Position numbers and translations under genes: made by a program. Below are positions 15,323 through 23,059 of a stretch of 29,418 nucleotides of DNA, one piece after another (positions within the stretch are counted from its first letter, which is position 1; every line of letters begins with the position of its first letter). The notes under the pieces are model-generated. The model had not been told where the DNA came from, did no database searches, and worked only from the letters and a program-made list of their open reading frames with translations. Source of the DNA: a virus; IMG/VR virus record IMGVR_UViG_3300007516_000093, positions 1 through 29,418 of that record. One strand, written 5' to 3'.

Positions 15323-16759
15323 ATGAACGACAGACGAAAGCGAGAAGAGAAAGTATCCGGCCGGCGGCGTGCCACCGAGCGGAAATCAGAATTCGGCAGC
15401 ACCATGCTCCGACTACCGCCGGACGTTTCCCAATTTCAGCTCAAAGACACAAAGACACGGCGGGTTGAAATCGTGCCGTACGTGGTGGGGGCCGGCAACC
15501 CGTGGGCGGATGCTGGGGAGTTGCACTATGAGCGGACCTTTTGGGCTCATCGCGGCATTGGGGCCGGAGAGGATTGGTACGTGTGCCCACAAAAAACTGC
15601 GAAGCGGAAATGCCCAATCTGCGAACACCGTGCCGAGTTGGCCCGGGATAGCAACGCCGATGATGACTTGATCAAATCATTAGCACCAAAGGAGCGGCAG
15701 CTTTGGAATCTCTTCGACCACGCCGATCCGGATAAGGGGGTGCAGGTGTGGGAGATTAGCTTCCACCTTTTCGGCAAATTGTTGGATAGCAGGATCGAGG
15801 CGGACTCGGCAGACCCAGACGCAGCCGGGTACGAGTATTTCGCGGACCCCAGGGAGGGTGCAACCCTACGCATCGGAGTTTCGGAAGAGGCCTTTTCAGG
15901 AAATAAGTTTTATGAAGTGTCTGATATCGATTTTAAGACCCGAAAAAAGCCACTGGACCAGGACATCTTAAACGCGGCCACGTGCCTTGATAAGTGCCTA
16001 ATTGTGCGGACGTACGACGAGCTGCACGCCATTTATCACCAATTGGAAGACGTGGCCGATGTTGGTGAAGAAGGGGAAGACGAAGAAGAAGAACCGGCGG
16101 TGGCACCCAAGCCCAAACCCAAGGCCAAACCGGCACCCAAGGCCAAACCCAAGCCGGCGGATGACGACGACGATTGGGAAGACGAAGAAGAAGAACCGGC
16201 GGTGGCACCCAAGGCCAAACCCAAGCCGGCGGTAGACGACGACGACGAGGATTGGGGAGACGAAGAAGAAGAACCGGCGGTGGCACCCAAGCCCAAGCCC
16301 AAGGCCAAACCCAAGCCGGCGGATGACGACGACGATTGGGAAGACGAAGAAGAAGAACCGGCGGTGGCACCCAAGGCCAAGCCCAAGGCCAAACCCAAGC
16401 CGGCGGATGACGACGACGATTGGGAAGACGAAGAAGAAGAACCGGCGGTGGCACCCAAGCCCAAGGCCAAACCGGCACCCAAGGCCAAACCCAAGCCGGC
16501 GGTAGACGACGACGAATGGGGAGACGAAGAAGAAGAACCGGCGGTGGCACCCAAGCCCAAGCCCAAGCCCAAGGCCAAGGCCAAACCGGAGCCGGAGCCG
16601 GCGGATGACGAATGGGATGATTGGGAAGACGACCCGGAAGAGGCACCCAAGGCCAAACCGGCACCCAAGGCCAAACCGGCACCCAAGGCCAAACCGGCAC
16701 CCAAGGCCAAACCCAAGCCTGCAGATGAAGACGAGGATTGGGGAGATGCGACGTTTTAA
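15323..16759 (+). CDS. gp32-like single-stranded DNA-binding protein with expanded repeated acidic tail
   Basis: Coats single-stranded DNA at forks and recombination intermediates and recruits partners through its acidic tail. In this 478-residue protein residues 1-20 are strongly basic (as in the gp32 N-terminal cooperativity region). About 25-245 form the core, with CPICEHRAELA near 98-108 probably part of a metal site. From about 250 to the end the chain is seven units alternating DEEEE-PAVAPK and K/P/A-rich stretches with DDDDDWE blocks, ending EDEDWGDATF. T4 gp32 has a single short acidic tail in about 301 residues, so this tail is greatly enlarged. GAGGAATAAATAA precedes ATG 15323. The core alignment to gp32 is by pattern and context, not a measured match. 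Confidence 0.75.
   Translation: MNDRRKREEKVSGRRRATERKSEFGSTMLRLPPDVSQFQLKDTKTRRVEIVPYVVGAGNPWADAGELHYERTFWAHRGIGAGEDWYVCPQKTAKRKCPICEHRAELARDSNADDDLIKSLAPKERQLWNLFDHADPDKGVQVWEISFHLFGKLLDSRIEADSADPDAAGYEYFADPREGATLRIGVSEEAFSGNKFYEVSDIDFKTRKKPLDQDILNAATCLDKCLIVRTYDELHAIYHQLEDVADVGEEGEDEEEEPAVAPKPKPKAKPAPKAKPKPADDDDDWEDEEEEPAVAPKAKPKPAVDDDDEDWGDEEEEPAVAPKPKPKAKPKPADDDDDWEDEEEEPAVAPKAKPKAKPKPADDDDDWEDEEEEPAVAPKPKAKPAPKAKPKPAVDDDEWGDEEEEPAVAPKPKPKPKAKAKPEPEPADDEWDDWEDDPEEAPKAKPAPKAKPAPKAKPAPKAKPKPADEDEDWGDATF
16076..16753 (+). repeat. Tandem repeat array encoding the acidic/KP tail of the single-strand binding protein
   Basis: Seven related units of roughly 75-105 bases. Most begin GACGAAGAAGAAGAACCGGC, continue GGTGGCACCCAAG, then a variable number of AAGGCCAAACCC-type steps, and end with GGCGGATGACGACGACGATT or a variant. 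Units differ mainly in the number of KP/KA steps, the signature of repeat slippage or unequal recombination. Confidence 0.9.
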
Positions 16760-16805
16760 CTGATTATTCAAACTCCGACGAATAGCGGGTAGAGGCGCCA
16801 CCATG

Positions 16806-16834
16806 GGCCGGGCTTAACCGCCCGGCCTTTTATT
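16806..16834 (+). terminator. Rho-independent terminator directly before the recombinase gene
   Basis: GGCCGGGC (16806-16813) and GCCCGGCC (16820-16827) form a perfect eight-base-pair stem with loop TTAACC, followed by TTTTATT. The tail runs straight into ATG 16835, leaving no room for a ribosome binding site between hairpin and start. Confidence 0.8.
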
Positions 16835-17905
16835 ATGAATAACCACAACATAGAAGAAATCAGGAAACAACTCATGGCCACCACGGCACGTGCCAAATAC
16901 CCTCCCGGCAAAATGCTTGGCTCGGGTTCTACACTACTCAACCTCGCATGTTCCGGGCATTGGCAGGGCGGGTGGCTCCCGGGCTCTTACGTGTTCATCG
17001 TTGGGGACAGCCAATCTGGAAAAACGTTCTTCGCCCTAACGTGTTTCGCGGAGGCATGCCAGAATAAGGCGTTCGACAAGTACCAGCTGATCTACAATGG
17101 CACGGAGCATGGTGCCAAGATGGACTTCACCCAATTCTTCGGAAAGCAGATGGCGGCCCGGGTTGCACTACGCAACAGCCAGACCATTGAAGAATTCTAC
17201 GATGATCTTGACGAAACATGTGCCGACGATCGGCCGTTCCTTTACGTGCAGGATAGCATGGATGGGCTAACCAGTGCATACGAAATAGAGAAGGCTGCGG
17301 AGGGCCGTACGGCACGTGTAAAGGGCCGGAAACCGAAAGGGGACTACGGCGACGGAAAAGCGAAAATCAACAGCCGAAATCTACGCCGCATCATGGGCCA
17401 CCTGGCCGCCACCGGCTCCATCCTAATTATCATCAACCAAACCCGGGACAACATAGACGCGGGGTTGTTTGATGCCAAGAAAACCAGAGCCGGCGGCCAT
17501 GCACTAAAGTTCTACGCCGATATCGAAATATGGACCAGCGTGTCCACGGCAATCAAACGCACCTACAAGGAAAAAGATGTTAAAATCGGAGGCCTAATCC
17601 GGGCCAACGTAAAGAAAAACAGGCTCAACGGCCGGGAGCGGTCTGTGTTGGTGCCCATCTACTATGACCACGGGTTCGATGACGTTGGTGGTTGCATAGA
17701 TTGGCTGGTAGAATGGAAGCACTGGCAACGCAACAAGGCCGGCACCATCCGGGCCGTTGAGTTTGGGGTGGAGCTCAGCCGGGAGAAGTTGGTGGCACAC
17801 GTGGAAGAAGATGCCCTCCAGAACGAACTAAGTACGCTTGTGGCAACGGTGTGGCACGCCATTGAGGGGGCCGTATCGGTGAAACGGGAGAAACGGTATG
17901 AGTGA
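16835..17905 (+). CDS. uvsX: RecA/UvsX-like recombinase
   Basis: Forms filaments on single-stranded DNA and carries out strand exchange for recombination-dependent replication and repair. The 356-residue protein has Walker A GDSQSGKT (57-64), Walker B-like FLYVQDSMDGLTS (about 130-142), and SILIIINQTRDNI followed by KTRAGGHALKFYADIEIWTS, matching the RecA L2/C-core region. N-terminal helix IEEIRKQL fits the usual start of phage RecA proteins. ATG 16835 follows a terminator with no ribosome binding site; ATG 16874 has AGGAAA eight bases upstream and is a good alternative start. Length matches T4 UvsX (about 390) and RecA (about 350). Confidence 0.88.
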   Translation: MNNHNIEEIRKQLMATTARAKYPPGKMLGSGSTLLNLACSGHWQGGWLPGSYVFIVGDSQSGKTFFALTCFAEACQNKAFDKYQLIYNGTEHGAKMDFTQFFGKQMAARVALRNSQTIEEFYDDLDETCADDRPFLYVQDSMDGLTSAYEIEKAAEGRTARVKGRKPKGDYGDGKAKINSRNLRRIMGHLAATGSILIIINQTRDNIDAGLFDAKKTRAGGHALKFYADIEIWTSVSTAIKRTYKEKDVKIGGLIRANVKKNRLNGRERSVLVPIYYDHGFDDVGGCIDWLVEWKHWQRNKAGTIRAVEFGVELSREKLVAHVEEDALQNELSTLVATVWHAIEGAVSVKREKRYE

Positions 17906-18332
17906 CGCATGGGAACCCGGGCATTATGACACAATCTTAGAGCGGTTGTTGCCCTCTGAGACCAAGCCAAAGTTCCTTGGTCAATGCGGCCGCCTGGCGG
18001 CCGACCTGCAACGTGGTGGCACACTGCCCGGCAATAGACACCGAAACGGCGAAGCCGTGCGACGCATGGTCTGGGGCATTGCAGGTGGGCGGCCACAGTA
18101 TGTGCCGGGGCCAACGCGAACCAGCCGGGCGGGTTTGCCGTGGACATGGGCCGAGCAGTGGTTTTTCAAGCAAGCGGCCCATCGCAACGAAAACGCAAAA
18201 CATTTTGCCGGTGTTCCGGAGCCGACATTGGACTACATTGCAGCCTGCCTATGCCGGCCCGTGGCCGACGTGGTTGCATACCGTAAACGACAAAGGGACC
18301 CGCTGGATACCGGCGGGTTTGGTGTTGGGTGA
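17898..18332 (+). CDS. Unknown protein between recombinase and 5'-3' exonuclease
   Basis: A 144-residue protein overlapping the recombinase stop by eight bases. It is rich in Arg, Trp and Gly, with WTWAEQWFFKQAAHRN followed by TLDYIAACLCRPVADVVAYR, which could be a helix-turn-helix. No catalytic motif or membrane segment was found. Codon use and overlaps at both ends support a real gene; the role is unknown. Confidence 0.6.
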   Translation: MSDAWEPGHYDTILERLLPSETKPKFLGQCGRLAADLQRGGTLPGNRHRNGEAVRRMVWGIAGGRPQYVPGPTRTSRAGLPWTWAEQWFFKQAAHRNENAKHFAGVPEPTLDYIAACLCRPVADVVAYRKRQRDPLDTGGFGVG

Positions 18333-19177
18333 TGCGAGCGAAAACAACCTGGCTTCTGATCGACACAAATTTCATGTGCTACCGCGCATGGTTTTCCGGG
18401 ATGGGCCGCCTATCCCACGGCGAAACTGCGACGGGGGTGTTGTACGGCGTGCTGCGGGACGTGATGGGCATGTGCGAACTGCACGGGACCCACAATGTTG
18501 TCTTCGCATTTGACAAAGGCCCAGGGTTGCGGTACACCATGCACCCGGAGTACAAGGCCGGCCGGGTGCGTGATGCCGATTTTGAGGATTTTCGGAAACA
18601 AGTGGACGATTTACGGGACCGGTGGTTGCCGGAGGCCGGATTTCCAAACGTGTTGCACGCGGCCGGGTATGAGGCTGATGATATCATTGCAAGCCTATGC
18701 AAACGTTTGCCACCACGCCACGCGGCCATCATCGTTTCGTCGGACAAAGACCTGTATCAGCTGTTGGTGGACCAACGCGTGTGGATGTGGAACCCGGCCC
18801 GTGGGCGTGCGTATACATACGACGCATTCTACGCCGAGTTCGGCATACGGCCGGCCATGTGGCCCGATGTCAAGGCCCTGGCCGGGTGCTCGTCGGATAA
18901 CATCCTGGGCCTCCCGGGCATTGGCGAGAAGACAGCCGCCAAATTCCTGCGGGGCGAACTGAAGCCGGAATCAAAAGCGTTCAAAACCATATCAGCCGGC
19001 GGTGGTGTATGGCAAGAAAATCTAGAACTTGTTCGGCTCCCATTGTATGGCACCCCACGGCACCGGCCCACACCCGGTGGGCCGCCGGCGGAGGCATGGG
19101 ACGCCGTGGTTGAGAAGCTTGGACTAAAATCACTAAGGAGAACACCACGTGGCAAAGAGAATGGTTTCGGCATCTGA
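18332..19177 (+). CDS. 5'-3' exonuclease / flap endonuclease (FEN-1 family)
   Basis: Removes RNA primers and 5' flaps, the role normally played by the N-terminal domain of Pol I, which is absent from the split polymerase here. The 281-residue protein has the metal-binding acids LLIDTN (D11), FAFDKGPG (D61), YEADD (113-117), SSDKD (136-140) and SSDN (187-190), then the helix-hairpin-helix GLPGIGEKTAAKF (193-205). ATG 18332 forms a TGATG overlap with the preceding stop; GTG 18329 one codon earlier is also possible. Length and motif order match T4 RNase H/T5 exonuclease type proteins. Confidence 0.92.
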   Translation: MRAKTTWLLIDTNFMCYRAWFSGMGRLSHGETATGVLYGVLRDVMGMCELHGTHNVVFAFDKGPGLRYTMHPEYKAGRVRDADFEDFRKQVDDLRDRWLPEAGFPNVLHAAGYEADDIIASLCKRLPPRHAAIIVSSDKDLYQLLVDQRVWMWNPARGRAYTYDAFYAEFGIRPAMWPDVKALAGCSSDNILGLPGIGEKTAAKFLRGELKPESKAFKTISAGGGVWQENLELVRLPLYGTPRHRPTPGGPPAEAWDAVVEKLGLKSLRRTPRGKENGFGI

Positions 19178-19823
19178 AGTGCGGGCGGCCCTGGCCGAGC
19201 TGAGGGCTCGCACCGGGTGGTCAAACTCAGAATTGATGCAGGTACTACGGCCGGCCACGGCGAGCAGTAAGGGGAGCTCCTTTGAGCGGGAGTTCGCCGT
19301 GCAACTTGGCCTGTGGTGGTGTGGCCGTGAGGACGCGTTCTGGCGGTCTTCCGGGTCGGGTGGCCGTGCCAACATGCGGCACCGGGCGGGGCGTGACACG
19401 GCCGGCCAGTTTGGCGACATAGCCGCGACCATCCCGGAAGGCCAGCCGTTGATTGACTGCATAACCTTTGAACTCAAGCGGGGGTACACGGAGGCACACA
19501 TTGGCGGGCTCTTCGACTCGCCACCGGGTGCCCGGGACCCGGAATTGGCCGCGTTCTTCGCCCAGGCCGAGGTGGCCCACAAACAGGCGTGGACGACTAC
19601 ATGGGCAGTAGTGCATAAGCGGGACCGCCGGGAGGCCGTTTTGTGGGTGCCATACGAGTTCGCCGTGCTTTTGAAAAAGCATTGCGGGCTCAAGCTTGTG
19701 CCGGATCCGATTCTAGTGTATCAAGATACACGGGTTGGCCGGGTGATCGGGTGCCACCTTAGCTGGTTTTTCGCCAACGTACGGCGGGAGCATATTGAGG
19801 GGATAAGTAATGCCGAAGAATGA
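19149..19823 (+). CDS. PD-(D/E)XK-type nuclease, possibly a Holliday-junction resolvase or recombination nuclease
   Basis: A 224-residue protein with GTG start 19149 and AAGGAG upstream at the usual distance. KGSSFEREFAVQLGLWW (41-57) supplies the helix with a conserved Glu. RSSGSGGRANMRHRAGRDT, then QFGDIAAT with D90, and DCITFELKRGY with E108 and K110 complete the E...GD...ExK active site of the restriction-like nuclease fold. The GS/GG-R signature before the Asp recalls Holliday-junction resolvases. It lies downstream of recombinase and flap nuclease, which fits processing of recombination intermediates. Substrate specificity is not visible. Confidence 0.7.
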   Translation: MAKRMVSASEVRAALAELRARTGWSNSELMQVLRPATASSKGSSFEREFAVQLGLWWCGREDAFWRSSGSGGRANMRHRAGRDTAGQFGDIAATIPEGQPLIDCITFELKRGYTEAHIGGLFDSPPGARDPELAAFFAQAEVAHKQAWTTTWAVVHKRDRREAVLWVPYEFAVLLKKHCGLKLVPDPILVYQDTRVGRVIGCHLSWFFANVRREHIEGISNAEE

Positions 19824-20097
19824 GCCAGAGGTAACCTACCCGCATTTCATGGTTATCGTTCGTCGACAAAATGACGACGAACAGCGTGTATACGAGTTTG
19901 AGCGAAACGAGGGTGCAGCCCGTACCATGTACGGTATGCTGTGCCGGCAGTTTGATGACCCAAAAGAAACACCCGAGGCCGTGGTGGCCGTGCGGTTGGT
20001 GGTGGCACGGTGCCTATCGGCATTCGGCCCAGGACGACCGGGTAGTGCAACCCGGGCAGTAACTACTTCACAGGATGACGAAGATGTTAGTTCTTAG
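19810..20097 (+). CDS. Small unknown protein overlapping nuclease and csrA genes
   Basis: A 95-residue protein with GAGGGGATAAGTA before ATG 19810. It overlaps the nuclease by 14 bases and the csrA start by 14. The sequence [31 protein letters not shown] (broken after the first 20) looks like a short beta-alpha domain; the C-terminal third is low-complexity. The coding DNA near its end contains a copy of the CCGGGTAGTGCAACCCGGGC repeat (20038-20057). Function unknown. Confidence 0.6.
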   Translation: MPKNEPEVTYPHFMVIVRRQNDDEQRVYEFERNEGAARTMYGMLCRQFDDPKETPEAVVAVRLVVARCLSAFGPGRPGSATRAVTTSQDDEDVSS

Positions 20098-20281
20098 CAG
20101 AAAAATTCAAGAAAAGATCAAAATTGGCGACAACATCACAATCACGGTGGTGTGCATCGCGGGTGGTGTGGTGCGGATTGGCATTGATGCCCCGGGCCAT
20201 GTGCCAATTGTGAGGCAACCAATGCCGGGCCGGGGAGATGGGTTGGGCACTACCGGTGGCACCGCCGGTGGCACCCCGTAA
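20084..20281 (+). CDS. csrA: CsrA/RsmA-type RNA-binding translational regulator
   Basis: Binds GGA motifs in mRNA leaders as a dimer and represses or stabilises transcripts. The 65-residue protein opens [20 protein letters not shown], the family signature, then [16 protein letters not shown]4 and R44, the known RNA-contacting residues, are both kept. The usual C-terminal helix (residues about 45-60) is replaced by a Gly/Pro-rich tail ([19 protein letters not shown]), so the C-terminal half may be disordered. ATG 20084 is chosen over 20075 because AGGA lies eight bases upstream and it gives the canonical MLVLSR start. A phage copy could override host post-transcriptional control. Confidence 0.93.
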   Translation: MLVLSRKIQEKIKIGDNITITVVCIAGGVVRIGIDAPGHVPIVRQPMPGRGDGLGTTGGTAGGTP

Positions 20282-20328
20282 AATGTAAGCCGGGCGGTAT
20301 TGGCAACGGTGGCAAAGGAATGTGGTCG

Positions 20329-20595
20329 ATGGCAGAATCATCCAAGAGAAAGCGTCGCAAACAACACTATGCGGAATCGCCGGATCACGCCAAGCCTGGC
20401 CCAAAGAGAAAGCAACCAACCCGGTGGAAGGTAACCCAGGAGAGGGTGGAGGCGATAGCGAGCCGGCGGTGGTGGCGGGGGTGCGGCCGGAAGCGAAAGT
20501 TTCCGAGCCGCGAGGCCGCATTTGAGAAGAATTGTGCGGTATACGAATGCCATTATTGCGGCTGGTACCACCGGGCGACTGTACATAGGAGTTAG
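20329..20595 (+). CDS. Small basic zinc-ribbon protein
   Basis: An 88-residue, strongly basic protein. AAGGA nine bases before ATG 20329 supports this start over the ATG at 20320. The C-terminal ECHYCGWYHRATVHRS carries a CxxC plus two His, the pattern of short phage zinc-ribbon proteins with a C..CG.WH ending, preceded by KRKFPSREAAFEKNCAVY. Probably binds nucleic acid. It directly precedes the Rad50-like gene. Confidence 0.65.
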   Translation: MAESSKRKRRKQHYAESPDHAKPGPKRKQPTRWKVTQERVEAIASRRWWRGCGRKRKFPSREAAFEKNCAVYECHYCGWYHRATVHRS

Positions 20596-20604
20596 GAGTG
20601 ATGG

Positions 20605-21612
20605 GTGATTGATCAAATTAAACTAATCGGATTCCAAGCACATACGCGAACGGTGTTGCATACCGGGCACCCAGTGACGTCCATTACCGGCCCGACAGAT
20701 ATTGGCAAATCTTCGATAATCAGAGCCATCCGGTGGGTGGCGACTAACCGGCCGGGTGGTGCCGAATTCATCAATTGGGAGGCAGATGAAGCCACGGTGG
20801 GGCTTACGGTGGACGGTGTGGTGGTGGCCCGGCGGCGTGGTGCGACCAACGAATACCGGTTGGCCAAGGAGACGTTTGCGAGCTTTGGTACTGGGGTCCC
20901 GGATCCGGTTGCCCTCCACCTCAACATCGACGAGAACAACTTCCAGGGGCAGCACGATGCACCCTTTTGGTTCTCCCTACCACCCGGCGAGGTTTCCCGG
21001 CGAATCAACCAAATAATCAACCTAGAAATCATCGACAAATCACTCGCCCACCTCAACCAGGCACACCGGACGTCAACAGCCACCGTGGGCGTATGTGAAA
21101 AGCGGCTGGCGGCACTAGCGGCGGCCCAGGCGGGCATTGACGCGGGGTTGGCGGCGGCCACGGTGTTTGCCGGCCTAGAAGAGGCACGGGCGGGCCTGTT
21201 GGAGCAAGAAGATATCATAGACGAATTGGCCGAAACCATTGCCACCGTACGGCGGGAACTAGTGGTGGCGGCGTTGTTTGATAAATGCACAATGAGCCTG
21301 GACAGCATTGCACGGGCGGGCCGGGAAATTGTGCGGGGCACGCGTGCTGCCGGTGCCCTGGCGACTACGGTGGCCACCGTGGCCCGAGAACGCCACCGTG
21401 CGGCGGCCACTGGCCCACTTGCCGCATTGCACACGATGGCCGGGGCGGTGTTGACGACGGCGGCAGAGGTGGCCGCATTTGCCCGCCACCTAGATACGGC
21501 AAAGATGCAAGAAGAAACCATGGTAAAGGCGGCCGCCGTGGCCGATGCCCTGGCTAGAAAATTAGAAACGGATTTTGGTGATTTATGTGCAACATGCGGC
21601 CGTCCTCTGTAG
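20605..21612 (+). CDS. Rad50/SbcC N-terminal half: Walker A domain, coiled coil and zinc-hook CxxC
   Basis: ATPase lobe of an SbcCD (Mre11/Rad50) DNA-end processing complex. GTG start 20605 has TTAGGAGTGATG just upstream. Residues 1-50 give the ABC-type N-lobe IKLIGFQAHTRTVL, with Walker A GPTDIGKSSIIRAIRW at 29-44. About 140-325 are Ala/Glu/Arg-rich helices, a coiled coil. The chain ends LCATCGRPL with C328 and C331, the zinc-hook CxxC at the apex of the coiled coil. Signature motif and Walker B are absent and are found in the separate gene at 24140. The protein is therefore the ascending arm of a split Rad50, ending exactly after the hook. Confidence 0.85.
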   Translation: MIDQIKLIGFQAHTRTVLHTGHPVTSITGPTDIGKSSIIRAIRWVATNRPGGAEFINWEADEATVGLTVDGVVVARRRGATNEYRLAKETFASFGTGVPDPVALHLNIDENNFQGQHDAPFWFSLPPGEVSRRINQIINLEIIDKSLAHLNQAHRTSTATVGVCEKRLAALAAAQAGIDAGLAAATVFAGLEEARAGLLEQEDIIDELAETIATVRRELVVAALFDKCTMSLDSIARAGREIVRGTRAAGALATTVATVARERHRAAATGPLAALHTMAGAVLTTAAEVAAFARHLDTAKMQEETMVKAAAVADALARKLETDFGDLCATCGRPL

Positions 21613-21890
21613 TATCCGAGGCGGAGTTTCTTGAAGCGTTTGGGACCGATTGTTACGGTGCCGGTATCTTCATGGGGTGCCAACAACTGGACCACGATGC
21701 CGCATGGCAAACGCACGAGCCGGCCCACACGTGGACGGAGGAAGAGCTTCGCCGATTTGAAATAGAAAAACTTGTGGCGGAGCAGGAGCTGGAATCAATG
21801 GCAGAATGGTGGGGGATAGAGGGCGTGCGATGTGCCACGTTCGGCCCCCGGCGGGACAGTGTACCAAAACGAAAGAGACGAAAATGCTGA
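21585..21890 (+). CDS. Small acidic protein of unknown function
   Basis: A 101-residue protein overlapping the end of the Rad50-N gene by 28 bases. Possible starts are ATG 21585 and ATG 21594, neither with a clear ribosome binding site, so it may depend on coupling. It is Glu- and Trp-rich (TWTEEELRRFEIEKLVAEQE), with a basic end (RRDSVPKRKRRKC). Its stop overlaps the metalloprotease ATG. Function unknown; a phage accessory of the SbcCD cluster by position only. Confidence 0.6.
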   Translation: MCNMRPSSVVSEAEFLEAFGTDCYGAGIFMGCQQLDHDAAWQTHEPAHTWTEEELRRFEIEKLVAEQELESMAEWWGIEGVRCATFGPRRDSVPKRKRRKC

Positions 21891-23059
21891 AAAAGCTGAT
21901 CTGGATTTTATTACTTGGCACCATGGTGGCACCGCATGCACCGGCCCAGGTACCGGCGGGAAAAACCTTCAACCCAACTCTCCACATGCTGGCGGCACCG
22001 CATGCACCGGCCCAGGTACCGGCGGGAAAAACCTTCAACCCAACTCTCCACATGCTGGCGGCACCGCATGCACCGGCCCAGGTACCGGCGGTGCCACCGG
22101 TTACGGTGCAGGCTGGTATGGTGACAGTGAGTTGGTACCCGGGGGCACTCCGGGGGTACTCCCAGGCCGAGACGCAGAAGATGATTATAGAGGCTCTCCA
22201 GCAATGGCAGGCCGTGTGTGGCGTGCAGTTTGGGGCGGTGCCACCCGGGTACCCAACACGGATAACAATCTACCCATACACGGCCGGAAACCCACCATGG
22301 GCGATGGCGGCATACCCGTCCACCGGACAGATTTTGTACAGCACAACTGCGAATTTCAAGCGAGATTGGGCCGTCATGGCATTCGCTCACGAAATTGGTC
22401 ACTGCTTTGGTTGGGGCCATACCACACGGCCGGAGGCCATGATGTTCACCCGGGGCAGCTCCGTGATGTATATGGACTACGCAGAGGGCCGGCAGGCCCG
22501 CACCCAATTCGGACTATCACGGGCCGGGTACCATTGGCCGTATTCGCTGCGGTTCGTGGGCGACCGGGTTCGCTTGGCTAAAGCGGACTCTGACGCGGCC
22601 AAGGCGGAATTCGGTGCGGCCCAGCAGCGGTGGGATAAGCACAATACCTCTTTCGAGTATTGGCGAGAAAAACGGGACAGCACAACGGATCAAGAACTGA
22701 GGGTCGAATACAACAACAAGATCACCAAAGAACTCAAGGCTCGCACGGCGGCCGGTGCCACCCGTGCCGAGGCGAATAGTAGGATAGCACCGGCCCAAAC
22801 CCGGCTGACAGAGGAGAGCCGGCGGTGGAATAGAATCAAGCGAGAGTGGGACTCGATAAATGGCATAAGGGTGACGGCGGTAGAAGGCCAAGAAGACGGC
22901 CCGGTTGCGTGCTTTGCTATGCCGGGTGCGGCGGCCATGGGCACGGAAGATCTCATCCAATTATTCCAACACCTACCAACAGACACAGTGCCACTGGAGC
23001 CCATAGATGAAGAAAGAGATGCCAAGCCGGAAGAAATTATTAGCGGTGCTGGTTTCTGA
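21884..23059 (+). CDS. Secreted matrixin-like zinc metalloprotease
   Basis: A 391-residue protein with a signal peptide (MLKKLIWILLLGTMVAPHAP), so probably exported or lipid-free periplasmic. It has HEIGHCFGWGH at 169-179, the HExxHxxGxxH zinc site of metzincins, with the Met-turn SSVMYMDYA following at about 192-200. The upstream part (TVSWYPGAL, then QKMIIEALQQWQAVCGVQF) matches the matrixin/MMP beginning. The last 170 residues are charged, helical and probably coiled. Residues 16-70 contain two and a half copies of a 22-residue unit encoded by perfect 66-base repeats. Its place between the two Rad50 halves is unexpected for a protease. Target unknown: host envelope, a virion protein or a secreted factor. 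Confidence 0.82.
   Translation: MLKKLIWILLLGTMVAPHAPAQVPAGKTFNPTLHMLAAPHAPAQVPAGKTFNPTLHMLAAPHAPAQVPAVPPVTVQAGMVTVSWYPGALRGYSQAETQKMIIEALQQWQAVCGVQFGAVPPGYPTRITIYPYTAGNPPWAMAAYPSTGQILYSTTANFKRDWAVMAFAHEIGHCFGWGHTTRPEAMMFTRGSSVMYMDYAEGRQARTQFGLSRAGYHWPYSLRFVGDRVRLAKADSDAAKAEFGAAQQRWDKHNTSFEYWREKRDSTTDQELRVEYNNKITKELKARTAAGATRAEANSRIAPAQTRLTEESRRWNRIKREWDSINGIRVTAVEGQEDGPVACFAMPGAAAMGTEDLIQLFQHLPTDTVPLEPIDEERDAKPEEIISGAGF
21929..22090 (+). repeat. 66-bp perfect tandem repeat (about 2.5 copies)
   Basis: Copies at 21929-21994 and 21995-22060 are identical, followed by a partial third copy to about 22090. The unit begins GCACCGCATGCACCGGCCCA and encodes APHAPAQVPAGKTFNPTLHM plus two residues. The frame is kept, so it duplicates the region around the signal-peptide cleavage site. 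Perfect identity suggests recent slippage, or an assembly feature. Confidence 0.92.

Noticed and set aside
15933-16804. Three overlapping minus-strand frames rich in Val/Trp/Pro, Phe/Leu/Gly or Ser/Leu/Gly opposite the acidic tail repeats
   Set aside because: They are mirror translations of the tandem repeat, low complexity in every frame; only the plus-strand frame continues a structured domain.
17977-18513. A 178-codon plus-strand frame across the gene at 17898 and the flap nuclease
   Set aside because: It overlaps the flap nuclease start, which has complete motifs, and has no domain pattern of its own.
21929-22090. Considered as a CRISPR-like array
   Set aside because: The 66-base copies are directly adjacent with no spacers and encode protein in frame.
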